From: Indolivaga alginatilytica | GTDB lineage: Bacteria > Bacteroidota > Bacteroidia > Bacteroidales > Dysgonomonadaceae | Reading direction: 5' to 3' | Length of the DNA stretch: 64,000 nt | Assembly: GCF_003201355.1 (NCBI RefSeq) | Contig: NZ_QICL01000001.1 | Coordinates: 496,001-560,000, forward strand | Shown here: piece after piece, positions 25,460 to 33,653 of the stretch | Layout: each line of letters starts with the position of its first letter | Position numbering within the stretch: the stretch's first letter is position 1 | Position numbers and translations under genes: made by a program | Notes under the pieces: model-generated | What the model saw: the letters and a program-made list of their open reading frames with translations, nothing else | Database searches by the model: none | What the model was told of the DNA's origin: nothing

Positions 25460-26164
25460 ATGAAAAAATACGCAGCATTAGGAATGCTTATAGTCCTCCT
25501 TATTACTTGTTTAAATTTACAAGCACAATCTCAGATATCCTATGCAATAAAAGCAGGAGCCAATTTCTCAAACAGTACTCATCAGAATATGAATTCAGAT
25601 ATGAATTCGCGTATGGGTTATCATTTTGGCTTAATAGCTCATAAACAGTATTCTGATCACTTTTTTCTTCGATCGGGAATCGAGTTTACAGCTAAGGGAG
25701 CAAAAGGCGATGTACAATGGACTAATAATCCCGAAAGTAGTACATATCCCTCCGAAAGTATACAATCATGGACATACAGATTAAATTATCTTCAGATTCC
25801 AATATTAGCCGGCTATAAATATTCGTTGAGCAGTTCTACTAAATTACTCATTAATGCAGGACCTTATTTATCCTATGGTATTTATGCCAGAGAAAAATAC
25901 ATATACTCATATTATAAATTGCCTCAGTATCTACCATATACACTTACTCATACTACTATCCAAAAAAAAGGTTTCGGAGATGCCGGACTTGATAAATTCG
26001 ATTTCGGTATAATTGGAGGTATCGGAATAGAATATAATCAATATCTTTTGAATATAAACTACGAGGCCGGAGTATTAAATCTGATGAGCGGATATGATGG
26101 AGGTAATCCTTCCTGGAAAAACCAAAACATCACAATATCGGTAGGCTATTTTTTCAAAAAATAA
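25460..26164 (+). CDS. PorT-like outer-membrane beta-barrel protein
   Basis: The 234-residue protein has a signal peptide ending 'NLQAQ'. It follows the PorT/OMP_b-brl_2 pattern: 'ISYAIKAGANFSNS', 'GYHFGLIAHKQYSDHFFLRSGIEFTAKGAK', 'RLNYLQIPILAGYKY', 'LLINAGPYLSYGIYA', 'KFDFGIIGGIGIEYN' and 'YLLNINYEAG', ending 'ISVGYFFKK'. The 'YLQIPIL' stretch is particularly diagnostic. Such proteins are outer-membrane barrels, some tied to type IX secretion, but most paralogs have no known role. No co-transcribed gene is apparent. Confidence 0.85.
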   Translation: MKKYAALGMLIVLLITCLNLQAQSQISYAIKAGANFSNSTHQNMNSDMNSRMGYHFGLIAHKQYSDHFFLRSGIEFTAKGAKGDVQWTNNPESSTYPSESIQSWTYRLNYLQIPILAGYKYSLSSSTKLLINAGPYLSYGIYAREKYIYSYYKLPQYLPYTLTHTTIQKKGFGDAGLDKFDFGIIGGIGIEYNQYLLNINYEAGVLNLMSGYDGGNPSWKNQNITISVGYFFKK

Positions 26165-26214
26165 CCATACATATCTAATCTAAAAAGAGTACCAACACCT
26201 TAAAAAGTATAATT

Positions 26215-26306
26215 AAGGCCGCAGACCTTTTTATTGCTTTGGCAACTAGATTAACGATAGTTAGTTATAACTTTAAAATATAGCATTAAATATTTTGTAT
26301 TACTTA
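26215..26306 (+). repeat. Modular intergenic element, core A
   Basis: It runs from AAGGCCGCAGACCTTTTT to GCATTAAATATTTT...TACTTA, a close match to 20817-20908 and 50839-50930. It lies between the PorT-like gene and the convergent DarG gene, almost touching the DarG stop codon. Confidence 0.85.
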
Positions 26307-27350
26307 ATTCCGGGGTAATGCAAAGAAGCTATCCAGATGAGTATTTATTAGTGTAATATATTCAGGATTGTCGAAAACAGTACGCTTTTCGGTCTTGTTA
26401 GTGGCTAAGCAGGTAATTATTCCTTCCTCTGTATAAATCTGTTCAGTTTGCCTTATATAATCTATTGTTGATAAAAGCTCCAAGGCAAAGGACGAATAGA
26501 ATCCTGATAGGAATTCTTTCGTCTTCTTACTTATACCTTTATACGTTTTATTGTCTGCTAAATTCAGATATTCTGCTACATCCTTTTCGGTAGACATATC
26601 TAAATTTAACTCTTGAAACGGAGTGCCCGTTAACGCATAATACTCGCCAATATAACTGCCATTGAGGTACTTAAACACATGCTTTACTTTTCCTGAATGT
26701 GGTCCGTAATAATCGTTTCGAAACTCTAGTTGAAATTGATCAAAAGCTCCAAAGCGTTGTAAAAAGTAAACAATCTTCTCCGCAGCAAATTCGGAGATAA
26801 ACTCTCCTTCCTTTACCATATCAAAAAGTACATCGAGCATCATTGCCCTCGCAGGAGTCAATTTAGCCCGTTCCTTATTCAATACCTCTTTTACTTCTTC
26901 ATTGGGTTGATAAACAACAATTTCGCAATCGACATCCGATAGATGTTCTTCTATCAGATCTTTGACTTTACTCCATTGCAAACCGCCATTACCTGCTCCT
27001 AAAGGAGGAACACTCACCGATTGCAGGTTTCGTTCCTTTATTAGTTTAGTCAATTCAATAAGTCCCAATCGAATATAGCTATACTCGGAAGGATCTCGCC
27101 AATGGTCTTTAGTCGGAAAATTTATGATTATCTTTCGCCCTATTTGTAGATGTTCTTCTTCGCAGACCAGAAGTTTTCCAATTGTTAAAGTTTTGTTGTC
27201 ACAAGCATGTTTGTAAATTTTGAAATTGTTGGGAAAGTACTTTTTAAACTGTAAAGCAATTCCTTTCCCCATTACTCCTACAGTGTTGACAGTGTTAACT
27301 ATCGCTTGAGATTTACTCTCAAACATATTCCCGTATACATATTTAATCAT
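26304..27350 (-). CDS. darG: DarG-type macrodomain antitoxin (DNA ADP-ribosylglycohydrolase)
   Basis: The protein has 348 residues. An N-terminal macrodomain (about 1-155) shows the ADP-ribose loops 'IVNTVNTVGVMGKGIALQFK' (18-37) and 'SVPPLGAGNGGLQW'. A C-terminal helical domain of about 190 residues follows, as in DarG antitoxins, where it binds DarT. The macrodomain removes ADP-ribose from thymidine in DNA and reverses the toxin's damage. It lies 3 nt downstream of darT on the same strand, the standard DarTG order. DarTG modules limit phage replication through infection-triggered DNA modification. Confidence 0.9.
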   Translation of the reverse strand: MIKYVYGNMFESKSQAIVNTVNTVGVMGKGIALQFKKYFPNNFKIYKHACDNKTLTIGKLLVCEEEHLQIGRKIIINFPTKDHWRDPSEYSYIRLGLIELTKLIKERNLQSVSVPPLGAGNGGLQWSKVKDLIEEHLSDVDCEIVVYQPNEEVKEVLNKERAKLTPARAMMLDVLFDMVKEGEFISEFAAEKIVYFLQRFGAFDQFQLEFRNDYYGPHSGKVKHVFKYLNGSYIGEYYALTGTPFQELNLDMSTEKDVAEYLNLADNKTYKGISKKTKEFLSGFYSSFALELLSTIDYIRQTEQIYTEEGIITCLATNKTEKRTVFDNPEYITLINTHLDSFFALPRN

Positions 27351-27353
27351 ATA

Positions 27354-27980
27354 TCAAAAATAATATCCTGGCTCCACCCGTATCTTGTCGTCGTCAATAC
27401 CCGATACAAATAGTTTATCCTTAACGCTAGGACTATAAACTATATACTCGGTAATACAAGTAGCGGGAACGTCTGCACCAACCAAAAATTCGGCTTCTTT
27501 ACGCCTCCTCAAGTCTGTATTTTCGCTTCCTCCCCAGCCGTTGTCTGTTATGGCATCCCAATCCAATAATCCCCTAATCTTGCGAATCCTAGAGCTGTCA
27601 TAAAAATGACTCAATCTACTGAAAGCATGCCCATTGGTGAACCAAAATTCCAATTCGGCATCCATTATTTGCTGTACTGTCGATATACAGTAAACAAGAC
27701 GTCTCGGATCGACTACTTCCGTTCCGTATCCTTTTTGTATTGCATAGAGCATAGGCATTCTAGGCGCAAAATGAAAAGGAATATAATCAGTTAAAGGACG
27801 TCCGCTCGGAAGCAGACGTTCTTTTCGTTTATCAATAATAGCATTATTGCCAATAGGCACATAGTTCTCATTACTGTCCGGTGATGAAACATGCGTTATT
27901 CCCTTTTCGGCAATATACTTAATATTATCAAAATGCGTGACCCTAAACAATGGGGTCTTATCTAATCGTAAACGAGCCAA
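27354..27980 (-). CDS. darT: DarT-type ssDNA ADP-ribosyltransferase toxin
   Basis: The 208-residue protein fits the DUF4433 family. The NAD-binding start 'PLFRVTHFDNIKYIAEKGITH' (10-30) is followed by 'DYIPFHFAPRMPMLYA' (65-80, part of the ARTT/NAD pocket), 'DWDAI' (140-144), and the catalytic 'RRRKEAEFLV' with Glu164. DarT transfers ADP-ribose from NAD+ to a thymidine in single-stranded DNA. All key residues are present, so it should be active. A rare TTTTGATAA-rich AT upstream region suits low or autoregulated expression. Confidence 0.92.
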   Translation of the reverse strand: MARLRLDKTPLFRVTHFDNIKYIAEKGITHVSSPDSNENYVPIGNNAIIDKRKERLLPSGRPLTDYIPFHFAPRMPMLYAIQKGYGTEVVDPRRLVYCISTVQQIMDAELEFWFTNGHAFSRLSHFYDSSRIRKIRGLLDWDAITDNGWGGSENTDLRRRKEAEFLVGADVPATCITEYIVYSPSVKDKLFVSGIDDDKIRVEPGYYF

Positions 27981-28062
27981 CTTTCTTATTATTACTTTGA
28001 CAACAAAGATAAATCAATTTTAGATAATTATTATATCTTTAATTGTCAAAATTAAACTCGCA

Positions 28063-28713
28063 TTACTCAAAAATCAATTCTCCGAAAAATCGGGGCTGAT
28101 GAAAGCTCGGACTTGGTGTACCGATAGTTGTCCAGGAAACGAAATGAGGTACAGTAAGATTATCACCGCATTTGTAAAAATTTCCTTTTACCTGCAAACC
28201 GTCAAAACTTTGTATATCACTTTTCCAAAAAGCAGCGCAAGGAATAACTATTGTCAATGTCCAATCGAAATTACCTATTTCTTTATCCCTATTGGCAGTA
28301 CCTAAGCTTGGTAATCTTAAAATAGATTGCATCACCTCTTTACTTCCATGCTCTGCACTTCCTCCAAATTCCCTGTAACCGAGCAATGCTTTGCCGATGC
28401 AAGTAAACTCGGCATTATAATAATGCTTATTATCGAACGAAAGGAACATTTCCACACACGAATCTGTCCATACCTCTCCGTTATCGGTTGTTACGGCAGC
28501 CAATATTTCGTTTTCTTTGACTTTATATTGCAACAGAATATTTTCGCTGTTGTGGGCAATGGTAAACGTAACTTCGGGTTTCGACGGATAAGCATCCGGC
28601 CAGTTGATTGTATCGATCTTGTTTACCGGCAAACTTGCCATCTGTTGAGCTACCGCCTCTATATCGGATGCATCAATAGATATCTTTGGTATTTTTATCT
28701 TATTCATTATCAA
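28063..28713 (-). CDS. Carbohydrate-binding family 9-like (DOMON-type) protein
   Basis: The 216-residue protein (ATG 28713, or 28707 in frame) has no signal peptide. It shows the CBM9-like pattern 'INWPDAYPSKPEVTFTIAHNSENILLQYKVKEN', 'DNGEVWTDSCVEMFLSFDNKHYYNAEFTCIGKALLGYR' and 'FDWTLTIVIPCAAF', ending 'SWTTIGTPSPSFHQPRFFGELIF'. The W-x-D-S-C-V-E-x-F core is characteristic. Such domains bind sugar ends. In Bacteroidota, stand-alone copies are common and of unclear role. It stands alone between darT and the kinase-like gene. Confidence 0.8.
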   Translation of the reverse strand: MIMNKIKIPKISIDASDIEAVAQQMASLPVNKIDTINWPDAYPSKPEVTFTIAHNSENILLQYKVKENEILAAVTTDNGEVWTDSCVEMFLSFDNKHYYNAEFTCIGKALLGYREFGGSAEHGSKEVMQSILRLPSLGTANRDKEIGNFDWTLTIVIPCAAFWKSDIQSFDGLQVKGNFYKCGDNLTVPHFVSWTTIGTPSPSFHQPRFFGELIFE

Positions 28714-28821
28714 ATAGAATAGGGTCTAAGACCTGTTTTGTGATTTAGATGTACGAATAAACCTGTGGATACTAATCTTAAAAGTATTCTCCACAGGCTT
28801 TTACTTTAAATATATTTTTAT

Positions 28822-29925
28822 TTATTTTCCAAGAGCCGCTAGCTGAGAATTTACAATCTCACACATCTTCTCATAATTTTCGTCCAGCGATTGCAGTAAT
28901 TTATACTGACCACGTGCCCGAACCAAATTGTGAGTATCGTTTTTCACCTTATAATAATTATCGCCATCAATATAATCCATCAAGAAACGAAGTACTTGCT
29001 CGAAAGTAATGTATTTGGCTGAAAAGGCTACGTTCTCAGCCTCGGCAGGAGTCATAAAACCTGCAGTCTCCGCCAGATAACCTTTGGTGTAAGCTTCGAA
29101 TATATCCATATCAACATATACTTTGCTTAAATCTTCCTCATCTTCAAATCCCGCAGCATTGGTGTATGAGCGGATTGCATCGCCATAATCGTTCAGACAG
29201 ATACTGTTCAGTACTGTATCAAGGTCGATTACACACAGAACCTTTTCGTTTTTATCAAAGAGAATATTACTGATCTTGGTATCGTTATGAGTGACACGGG
29301 CAGGAAGTTCGCCCGATTCGGCTTTTGCCCAGAATGCAAGCATTTCGTCTCTGCGGCTTTCGATCCACTCCACCTCTTTCTCCACTTTAGCTTTACGTCC
29401 CACAGGATCTTTGGCTATCACCTCATCCCATTGTTTGAAACGGAATCGCATATTATGAAATCCGGGAAGAATATCAGTCAATGGTTCTTTCATATCCGCA
29501 AGCATTGCCTGAAACTGACCGATACCACGCCCTCCCTGTTCAGCCAATATGGTAGAATCGGCTTTCTGATAAGTGATTGTATCTTCAATAAACAGACATG
29601 CTGCCCAATATTCGTCCTGCTCATCGTGATAATACAGTTTACCGTCCTTCGTTAGAGTTACGGTAAGAGCTTCACGCATAGGATCGCCGCCCTGAGCCAC
29701 TATTTTTTTCTTCAGATGCGTCGTTACCTTATGGATATTCTCCATCATAGCAGGTATATTCTGAAAGATATTCTTGTTTTTACATTGTAAAATATAGTTC
29801 GGACTCGATCCCTCCGTTTCTACGAAAAAGGTGTCATTGATAAGGCCTTCTCCCAAAGAACGGATTTCTTTTACGGTTCCTTCAAAAGCGAATTTCTCTC
29901 CAATAACAGAAAGGTTTGTTTTCAT
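28822..29925 (-). CDS. APH-fold phosphotransferase, NahK-like sugar kinase
   Basis: The 367-residue protein has the aminoglycoside-phosphotransferase fold. The N-terminal lobe has 'SLGEGLINDTFFVET', a nucleotide loop, and 'YILQCKN' with the lysine of strand 3. The catalytic loop is 'THNDTKISNILFD' (H-N-D), followed by the Mg-binding 'VIDLDT'. The length and the 'GLINDTF' start fit the N-acetylhexosamine 1-kinase (NahK) group of the lacto-N-biose pathway more than choline or antibiotic kinases. An ATP-dependent sugar 1-kinase is therefore likely, though the substrate is inferred. No pathway partner adjoins. Confidence 0.8.
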   Translation of the reverse strand: MKTNLSVIGEKFAFEGTVKEIRSLGEGLINDTFFVETEGSSPNYILQCKNKNIFQNIPAMMENIHKVTTHLKKKIVAQGGDPMREALTVTLTKDGKLYYHDEQDEYWAACLFIEDTITYQKADSTILAEQGGRGIGQFQAMLADMKEPLTDILPGFHNMRFRFKQWDEVIAKDPVGRKAKVEKEVEWIESRRDEMLAFWAKAESGELPARVTHNDTKISNILFDKNEKVLCVIDLDTVLNSICLNDYGDAIRSYTNAAGFEDEEDLSKVYVDMDIFEAYTKGYLAETAGFMTPAEAENVAFSAKYITFEQVLRFLMDYIDGDNYYKVKNDTHNLVRARGQYKLLQSLDENYEKMCEIVNSQLAALGK

Positions 29926-30002
29926 ACAAATAAGATTTAAGTTTTAATTGATTGAATTATCAAAAATACGAAAATAGTTAACCACCTACAAACAAAAATA
30001 AA

Positions 30003-30010
30003 TAACTTTG
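30003..30010 (+). promoter_or_regulatory. Bacteroidota -7 box (TAACTTTG)
   Basis: A TAnnTTTG match 26 nt before ATG 30037 of the AAA ATPase gene. It is the likely promoter for the two-gene ATPase/TOPRIM-like operon. Confidence 0.55.
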
Positions 30011-30036
30011 TAACAGTTAAATCAGAAAAGAAAGAT

Positions 30037-31026
30037 ATGACAAATTTTGCATCCAATATAAAAATACAAAATTTCAAATCGATACGCAGTTTGGAATTGA
30101 ATGATTGTAAAAGAATTAATCTTTTTATCGGTCGCCCCAATGTGGGTAAAAGTAATATTTTGGAAGCTTTGTCGCTGTTTAGTTTGCCGTATTTACCTAT
30201 TCATAAAAAAGGAGACTTTAATAACTTAGTAAGAATAGAGCAAGTCTCTGAACTTTTTTTCGATGGTCATTCTGAGAATCTAGCACAAATCAATATTGAT
30301 CAAAACAACCTTTATGTAGACAATTCATTAGAAATTATAACAATATCTAATAATAACACTAATGAAAAAGTATTTATCTATAACACTTTTCTAGAAGTTA
30401 CACCTACAGAAAGCAACAACCCTATATTATTAAGGGAATACCCATATAAGAGTTATCTTTTTCCAAAAAAGGTATTATTCGAAAAATCAAGATTAGATTT
30501 CCTTCATCCTCCACATGGAGAAAACCTATTTGACATCATTCAATCTAATAAAAAACTAAAAGAGGAGTTTCTCAAAATATTCCAAACATACGGCTTAAAC
30601 CTTGTTTTTGATAAAAGTAGTCAAGAACTAAAAGTCATGAAAGGTATCGAAAAAGGAGAGATTTTCCTTATTCCTTTCAATTCTATTGCAGATAGTTTAC
30701 AACGATTGATCTTTTATAAAACCGCAATAAAAAGTAATAAAAATTCGGTAATCACTTTCGAAGAACCCGAGGCACACACCTATCCGCCGTATATTACCCA
30801 AATAGCACAGGATATTATAGAGGCTGACAGTAATCAGTTTTTTATAACCACTCACAGCCCCTATGTGGTAAATGAATTTTTAGAAAATGCACAAAAAGAA
30901 TTGTGTATTTTCCTTATTGATTTTAAAGAGGGTGAAACAGTAGCCAGACGTTTAACTGACGAAGAACTGGATGAGGTGTACAACGATGGCATCGATTTAT
31001 TTTTCAATAATGAATTTTTCTCATGA
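30037..31026 (+). CDS. OLD/RloA-like AAA ATPase (probable defence ATPase)
   Basis: This 329-residue SMC/ABC-type ATPase starts with 'IKIQNFKSIRSLEL', then Walker A 'GRPNVGKS' (32-39). The C-terminal part has the Walker B region 'SVITFEEPEAHTYPPY' and the H-loop 'FFITTHSPYVVNEFL'. This is the AAA_15/AAA_21 family of OLD, RloA and PARIS AriA-type ATPases. It lacks the long coiled coil of true SMC proteins. The next gene overlaps it by 4 nt (ATGA) and has a possible TOPRIM-like signature, a pattern typical of anti-phage modules where an ATPase holds or triggers a nuclease. Confidence 0.85.
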   Translation: MTNFASNIKIQNFKSIRSLELNDCKRINLFIGRPNVGKSNILEALSLFSLPYLPIHKKGDFNNLVRIEQVSELFFDGHSENLAQINIDQNNLYVDNSLEIITISNNNTNEKVFIYNTFLEVTPTESNNPILLREYPYKSYLFPKKVLFEKSRLDFLHPPHGENLFDIIQSNKKLKEEFLKIFQTYGLNLVFDKSSQELKVMKGIEKGEIFLIPFNSIADSLQRLIFYKTAIKSNKNSVITFEEPEAHTYPPYITQIAQDIIEADSNQFFITTHSPYVVNEFLENAQKELCIFLIDFKEGETVARRLTDEELDEVYNDGIDLFFNNEFFS

Positions 31027-31568
31027 GCAGTACTACAATTATTCCAGAATGCTATGTTGACACAAACTTGATAGAAACGCTTGTTCCTCCCAAAGACGGG
31101 AAAGGCTACAACCACAAGAAAGGATGTCCGGCAGTAGCAAAAGTGATGATAGAAAAGTTTGCTGATCGGTTTGCTCTAGGCATAATGGATAAAGACAAGA
31201 AAACGGTTAAATATCTGGAAGAATTTGATTTAATAGTCAACACCAATTCATTATACTTGCATAAACATAAAACAAGACATCATTATATTATACTTATAAA
31301 CCCTGCAACTGAACGTTTTGTACTAAATTCGGCTAAAGAACTAAGTATTTCACTGTCTCAATTCGGACTTCCTGATAATTTAGAGGAATTAAAACAAATA
31401 ACCAAACCCGAAACCAGCAAAAATAATGCAAACCTGAAATCTGCATTTAGAGCATTAAAGGATGCTCCCGACTTTATGATCTTAAAGAGTTGGGTAAAAT
31501 ATATGAGGGACAATACATTTTCTACTGACACTGAAGAGTTGAAAAAGATAGCGACCTCTAACAAATAA
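31023..31568 (+). CDS. TOPRIM-like partner of the AAA ATPase (tentative)
   Basis: The protein has 181 residues. A first strand 'IIPECYVDTNLIETL' has Glu9, followed by a helix 'AVAKVMIEKFADRFALGIMDKDKK' with D56-x-D58. A TOPRIM fold has just this order: Glu on the first strand and D-x-D on a later strand. The remaining sequence ('HHYIILINPATERFVLNSAKEL') is unfamiliar. It is much smaller than AriB or OLD nuclease domains. The tight coupling to the ATPase suggests a toxin-effector pair. The assignment is an inference from motif order only. Confidence 0.5.
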   Translation: MSSTTIIPECYVDTNLIETLVPPKDGKGYNHKKGCPAVAKVMIEKFADRFALGIMDKDKKTVKYLEEFDLIVNTNSLYLHKHKTRHHYIILINPATERFVLNSAKELSISLSQFGLPDNLEELKQITKPETSKNNANLKSAFRALKDAPDFMILKSWVKYMRDNTFSTDTEELKKIATSNK

Positions 31569-31599
31569 GGAAATCGGGATTATAAAAATCCCGAAAATC

Positions 31600-32037
31600 T
31601 CAATCGTTAAAAAACACTTCTATTTCCTTAATTATAGCATCAAATAATTGATCTGCCCACTCATTTTCAAACGATTTGTCTATTTCCTGCTCCAGCATAG
31701 CTAAGATCGGACGGGGTGCCATTCCTTGTTTCCTTATTGTTTCGGCAATGGCATACAACACATCATTGGTGGCGGGTATTCCCTTGCGTTGTGCCCAATC
31801 TCTCAACTCGGATATGGGAGGAGCAATTCCCGAATCGGACTTCCTTCCGCCTTCGATGTAATCAATATAATCATTGAACAGAATGGTAAAAACAGGATTG
31901 CCCGAAGCCTCAACCGTGCATCTGACATCTTCTTTCAAGGCACTGTTCTTCAAGCCGTTTTCGTCCAATATCAAATGAGCGAGCGACAGGATATCTTCTG
32001 CAATACTATTCAGCACCTTTTCCATTGATTCATTCAT
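31600..32037 (-). CDS. Phage head-tail connector / gp10-like structural protein
   Basis: The 145-residue protein is mostly helical. The central 'VFTILFNDYIDYIEGGRKSDSGIAPPISELRDWAQRKGI' and later 'YAIAETIRKQGMAPRPILAMLEQEI' follow the pattern of HK97 gp10-like tail-completion proteins: a loop Y-I-x-G-G-R-K, then a P-P-I-x-x-L-x-x-W-A helix, then G-x-x-x-R-P. It is the second gene of a two-gene operon, overlapping the preceding one by 4 nt (ATGA). It is followed by the host AAA/TOPRIM pair in convergent orientation, with no other phage gene adjacent. Confidence 0.65.
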   Translation of the reverse strand: MNESMEKVLNSIAEDILSLAHLILDENGLKNSALKEDVRCTVEASGNPVFTILFNDYIDYIEGGRKSDSGIAPPISELRDWAQRKGIPATNDVLYAIAETIRKQGMAPRPILAMLEQEIDKSFENEWADQLFDAIIKEIEVFFND

Positions 32038-32582
32038 CGTTTAGAAGTTTTAAGATCAAATACGGGCAGTTTATTTACAAAGGTTTCGCAGGCATTGGCA
32101 GCCTTCACCTCAAAGTTATTTAACGGCTTACTTATTTCGAAGTCTTTCAGCGTATCAAACTGTTCTTCGATCAGGCATAAATCCTGCATATTACGTTGCA
32201 CAAAATCAACGGTAAAACGGCATCCGCAAGCATTATTGTCATAATAGTTCCGAAGGGTAAGGTACGACCATGTGGGAAGTATAGAAACGGGAACCGCTTC
32301 ATCGTACTTGATACGTTCCAAAATATTCAGTCCAATGGAAAAAGCCAGATTTTGAAAATTGGCAACCTCGCTTTCGTCCTTCGGTACAAAAAGGATGGAA
32401 AAGTTTGCCGTATTCGAAAAAGTATTTGCATTATTGCGACCCGTTATCGGATCTTCGAGCCAGAAAAGCGGATGAGCTTCGTTACCCGACCCTATCTCGT
32501 AGTTGCGATTGTAATAAAAAGAGCGGATCGTTTTGTGTTCACGTGCCTGACGGCGAAACATTTCGATAATACTGTTAATCAT
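32034..32582 (-). CDS. Phage neck / tail-terminator-like protein
   Basis: The protein has 182 residues from ATG 32582; an upstream TTG at 32615 lies within or beyond the promoter motif and is rejected. The pattern 'HPLFWLEDPITGRNNANTFSNTANFSILFVP', 'QNLAFSIGLNILERI', 'WSYLTLRNYYDNNACGCRFTVDFVQRN' is one I recognise from neck or tail-terminator proteins of Bacteroidales prophages. The start is preceded by TTTATCTATTCAATAAAA with an 8-nt spacer. It is first in a two-gene operon with the gp10-like protein. Host hydrolase and acyltransferase genes lie divergently upstream. Confidence 0.65.
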   Translation of the reverse strand: MINSIIEMFRRQAREHKTIRSFYYNRNYEIGSGNEAHPLFWLEDPITGRNNANTFSNTANFSILFVPKDESEVANFQNLAFSIGLNILERIKYDEAVPVSILPTWSYLTLRNYYDNNACGCRFTVDFVQRNMQDLCLIEEQFDTLKDFEISKPLNNFEVKAANACETFVNKLPVFDLKTSKR

Positions 32583-32590
32583 ATAAGTGG

Positions 32591-32608
32591 TTTTATTGAA
32601 TAGATAAA
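32591..32608 (-). promoter_or_regulatory. TTTATCTAT island motif (copy 2)
   Basis: TTTATCTATTCAATAAAA on the minus strand, ending 8 nt before ATG 32582. It is identical to the copy at 23583-23600, which controls another phage island 9 kb away. Confidence 0.7.
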
Positions 32609-32656
32609 TCTGCAAGATTTCCTATCTTTAAAACCTGATTTATTTTTTATCTGATT

Positions 32657-33631
32657 ATGTCACAAAAGAAAACCGGCAAAAAAAGTCTGCTTAAGCTTCT
32701 GTACCTGATTATCGCACTGTTTGTGCTGCTCAATGTATTTGCGGCAATACAGGCATATAGCATGACTCACTTTGTGGAAAACTCGGACATGAAGAAAGCC
32801 GATGTCGAATTCTCCGCAGGCAATGCCGTTAAAGCCATTGTATTCGGTATAGATTTGCCGCGTCCCAAAAGTGATATAATACCCGATCGTCCTTACGAAA
32901 ATGTAACAATTCCGGCAGAAGACGGAAACACCCTCGAAGCATGGGTCATGCCCACCGATTCAGTCTCAAAAGGAATGGTTATACTTTTTCACGGTTATGG
33001 CGACGAGAAATCGTCGATGCTCAGCCATGCCTGTATACTTCTCGATATGGGATACGATGTACTTATGCCTAATTTCATGGGGTCGGGCAATTCGTATGGA
33101 AACGGAACTACCCTAGGCTATCTCGAAGCCAAGAATGTAAAACAAACATATGACTATGCTGTGAGCCAACTGAATCAAAAACATATCACATTACTGGGCT
33201 TTTCGATGGGTGCAGCGGCTATCACTAAAGCTCAACACGATTACAATATGGCTGTTGACGGTATCATACTCGAAGCACCTTATGGCAGTATGCTCGATGC
33301 GGTAAGCATCCGCATGGGTACAATTCCTGTTATCAGTAAATTCACAGCCGCATTAATGACTTTCTGGGGAGGTAAACTCAGCGGATTTAATGCTTTTGAG
33401 ATGAATCCCGAAGAATATGTGAAAACAGTGAATACCCCTACCCTGATGATGTACGGCGGACAAGACCTTCGCATTCCGGGAGAAGAATCGGTTCGTATTT
33501 TCGACAATATCAGCTCTAAAGATAAAACCCTGCATATGTTTCCCGAAGCAAAACACGAAGACTATACCTTGAAGTATCCCCAAGAATGGAAAAACATAGT
33601 CAGTAATTTCTTATCGACAACCTCAATATAA
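32657..33631 (+). CDS. Membrane-anchored alpha/beta hydrolase
   Basis: The 324-residue protein has an N-terminal helix (about 10-32) anchoring it to the membrane. The hydrolase part shows the oxyanion region 'MVILFHGYGDEKSSM', the nucleophile elbow 'LLGFSMGAAA' (G-x-S-x-G), 'LMMYGGQDLRIP' with the acid and 'EAKHEDY' with the catalytic His. It matches the S33/BD-FAE type of serine hydrolases of the alpha/beta fold, likely an esterase or peptidase on the periplasmic side. It is followed after 22 nt by an acyltransferase. Confidence 0.85.
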   Translation: MSQKKTGKKSLLKLLYLIIALFVLLNVFAAIQAYSMTHFVENSDMKKADVEFSAGNAVKAIVFGIDLPRPKSDIIPDRPYENVTIPAEDGNTLEAWVMPTDSVSKGMVILFHGYGDEKSSMLSHACILLDMGYDVLMPNFMGSGNSYGNGTTLGYLEAKNVKQTYDYAVSQLNQKHITLLGFSMGAAAITKAQHDYNMAVDGIILEAPYGSMLDAVSIRMGTIPVISKFTAALMTFWGGKLSGFNAFEMNPEEYVKTVNTPTLMMYGGQDLRIPGEESVRIFDNISSKDKTLHMFPEAKHEDYTLKYPQEWKNIVSNFLSTTSI

Positions 33632-33653
33632 ATATAACCTTAATGATAATTAT

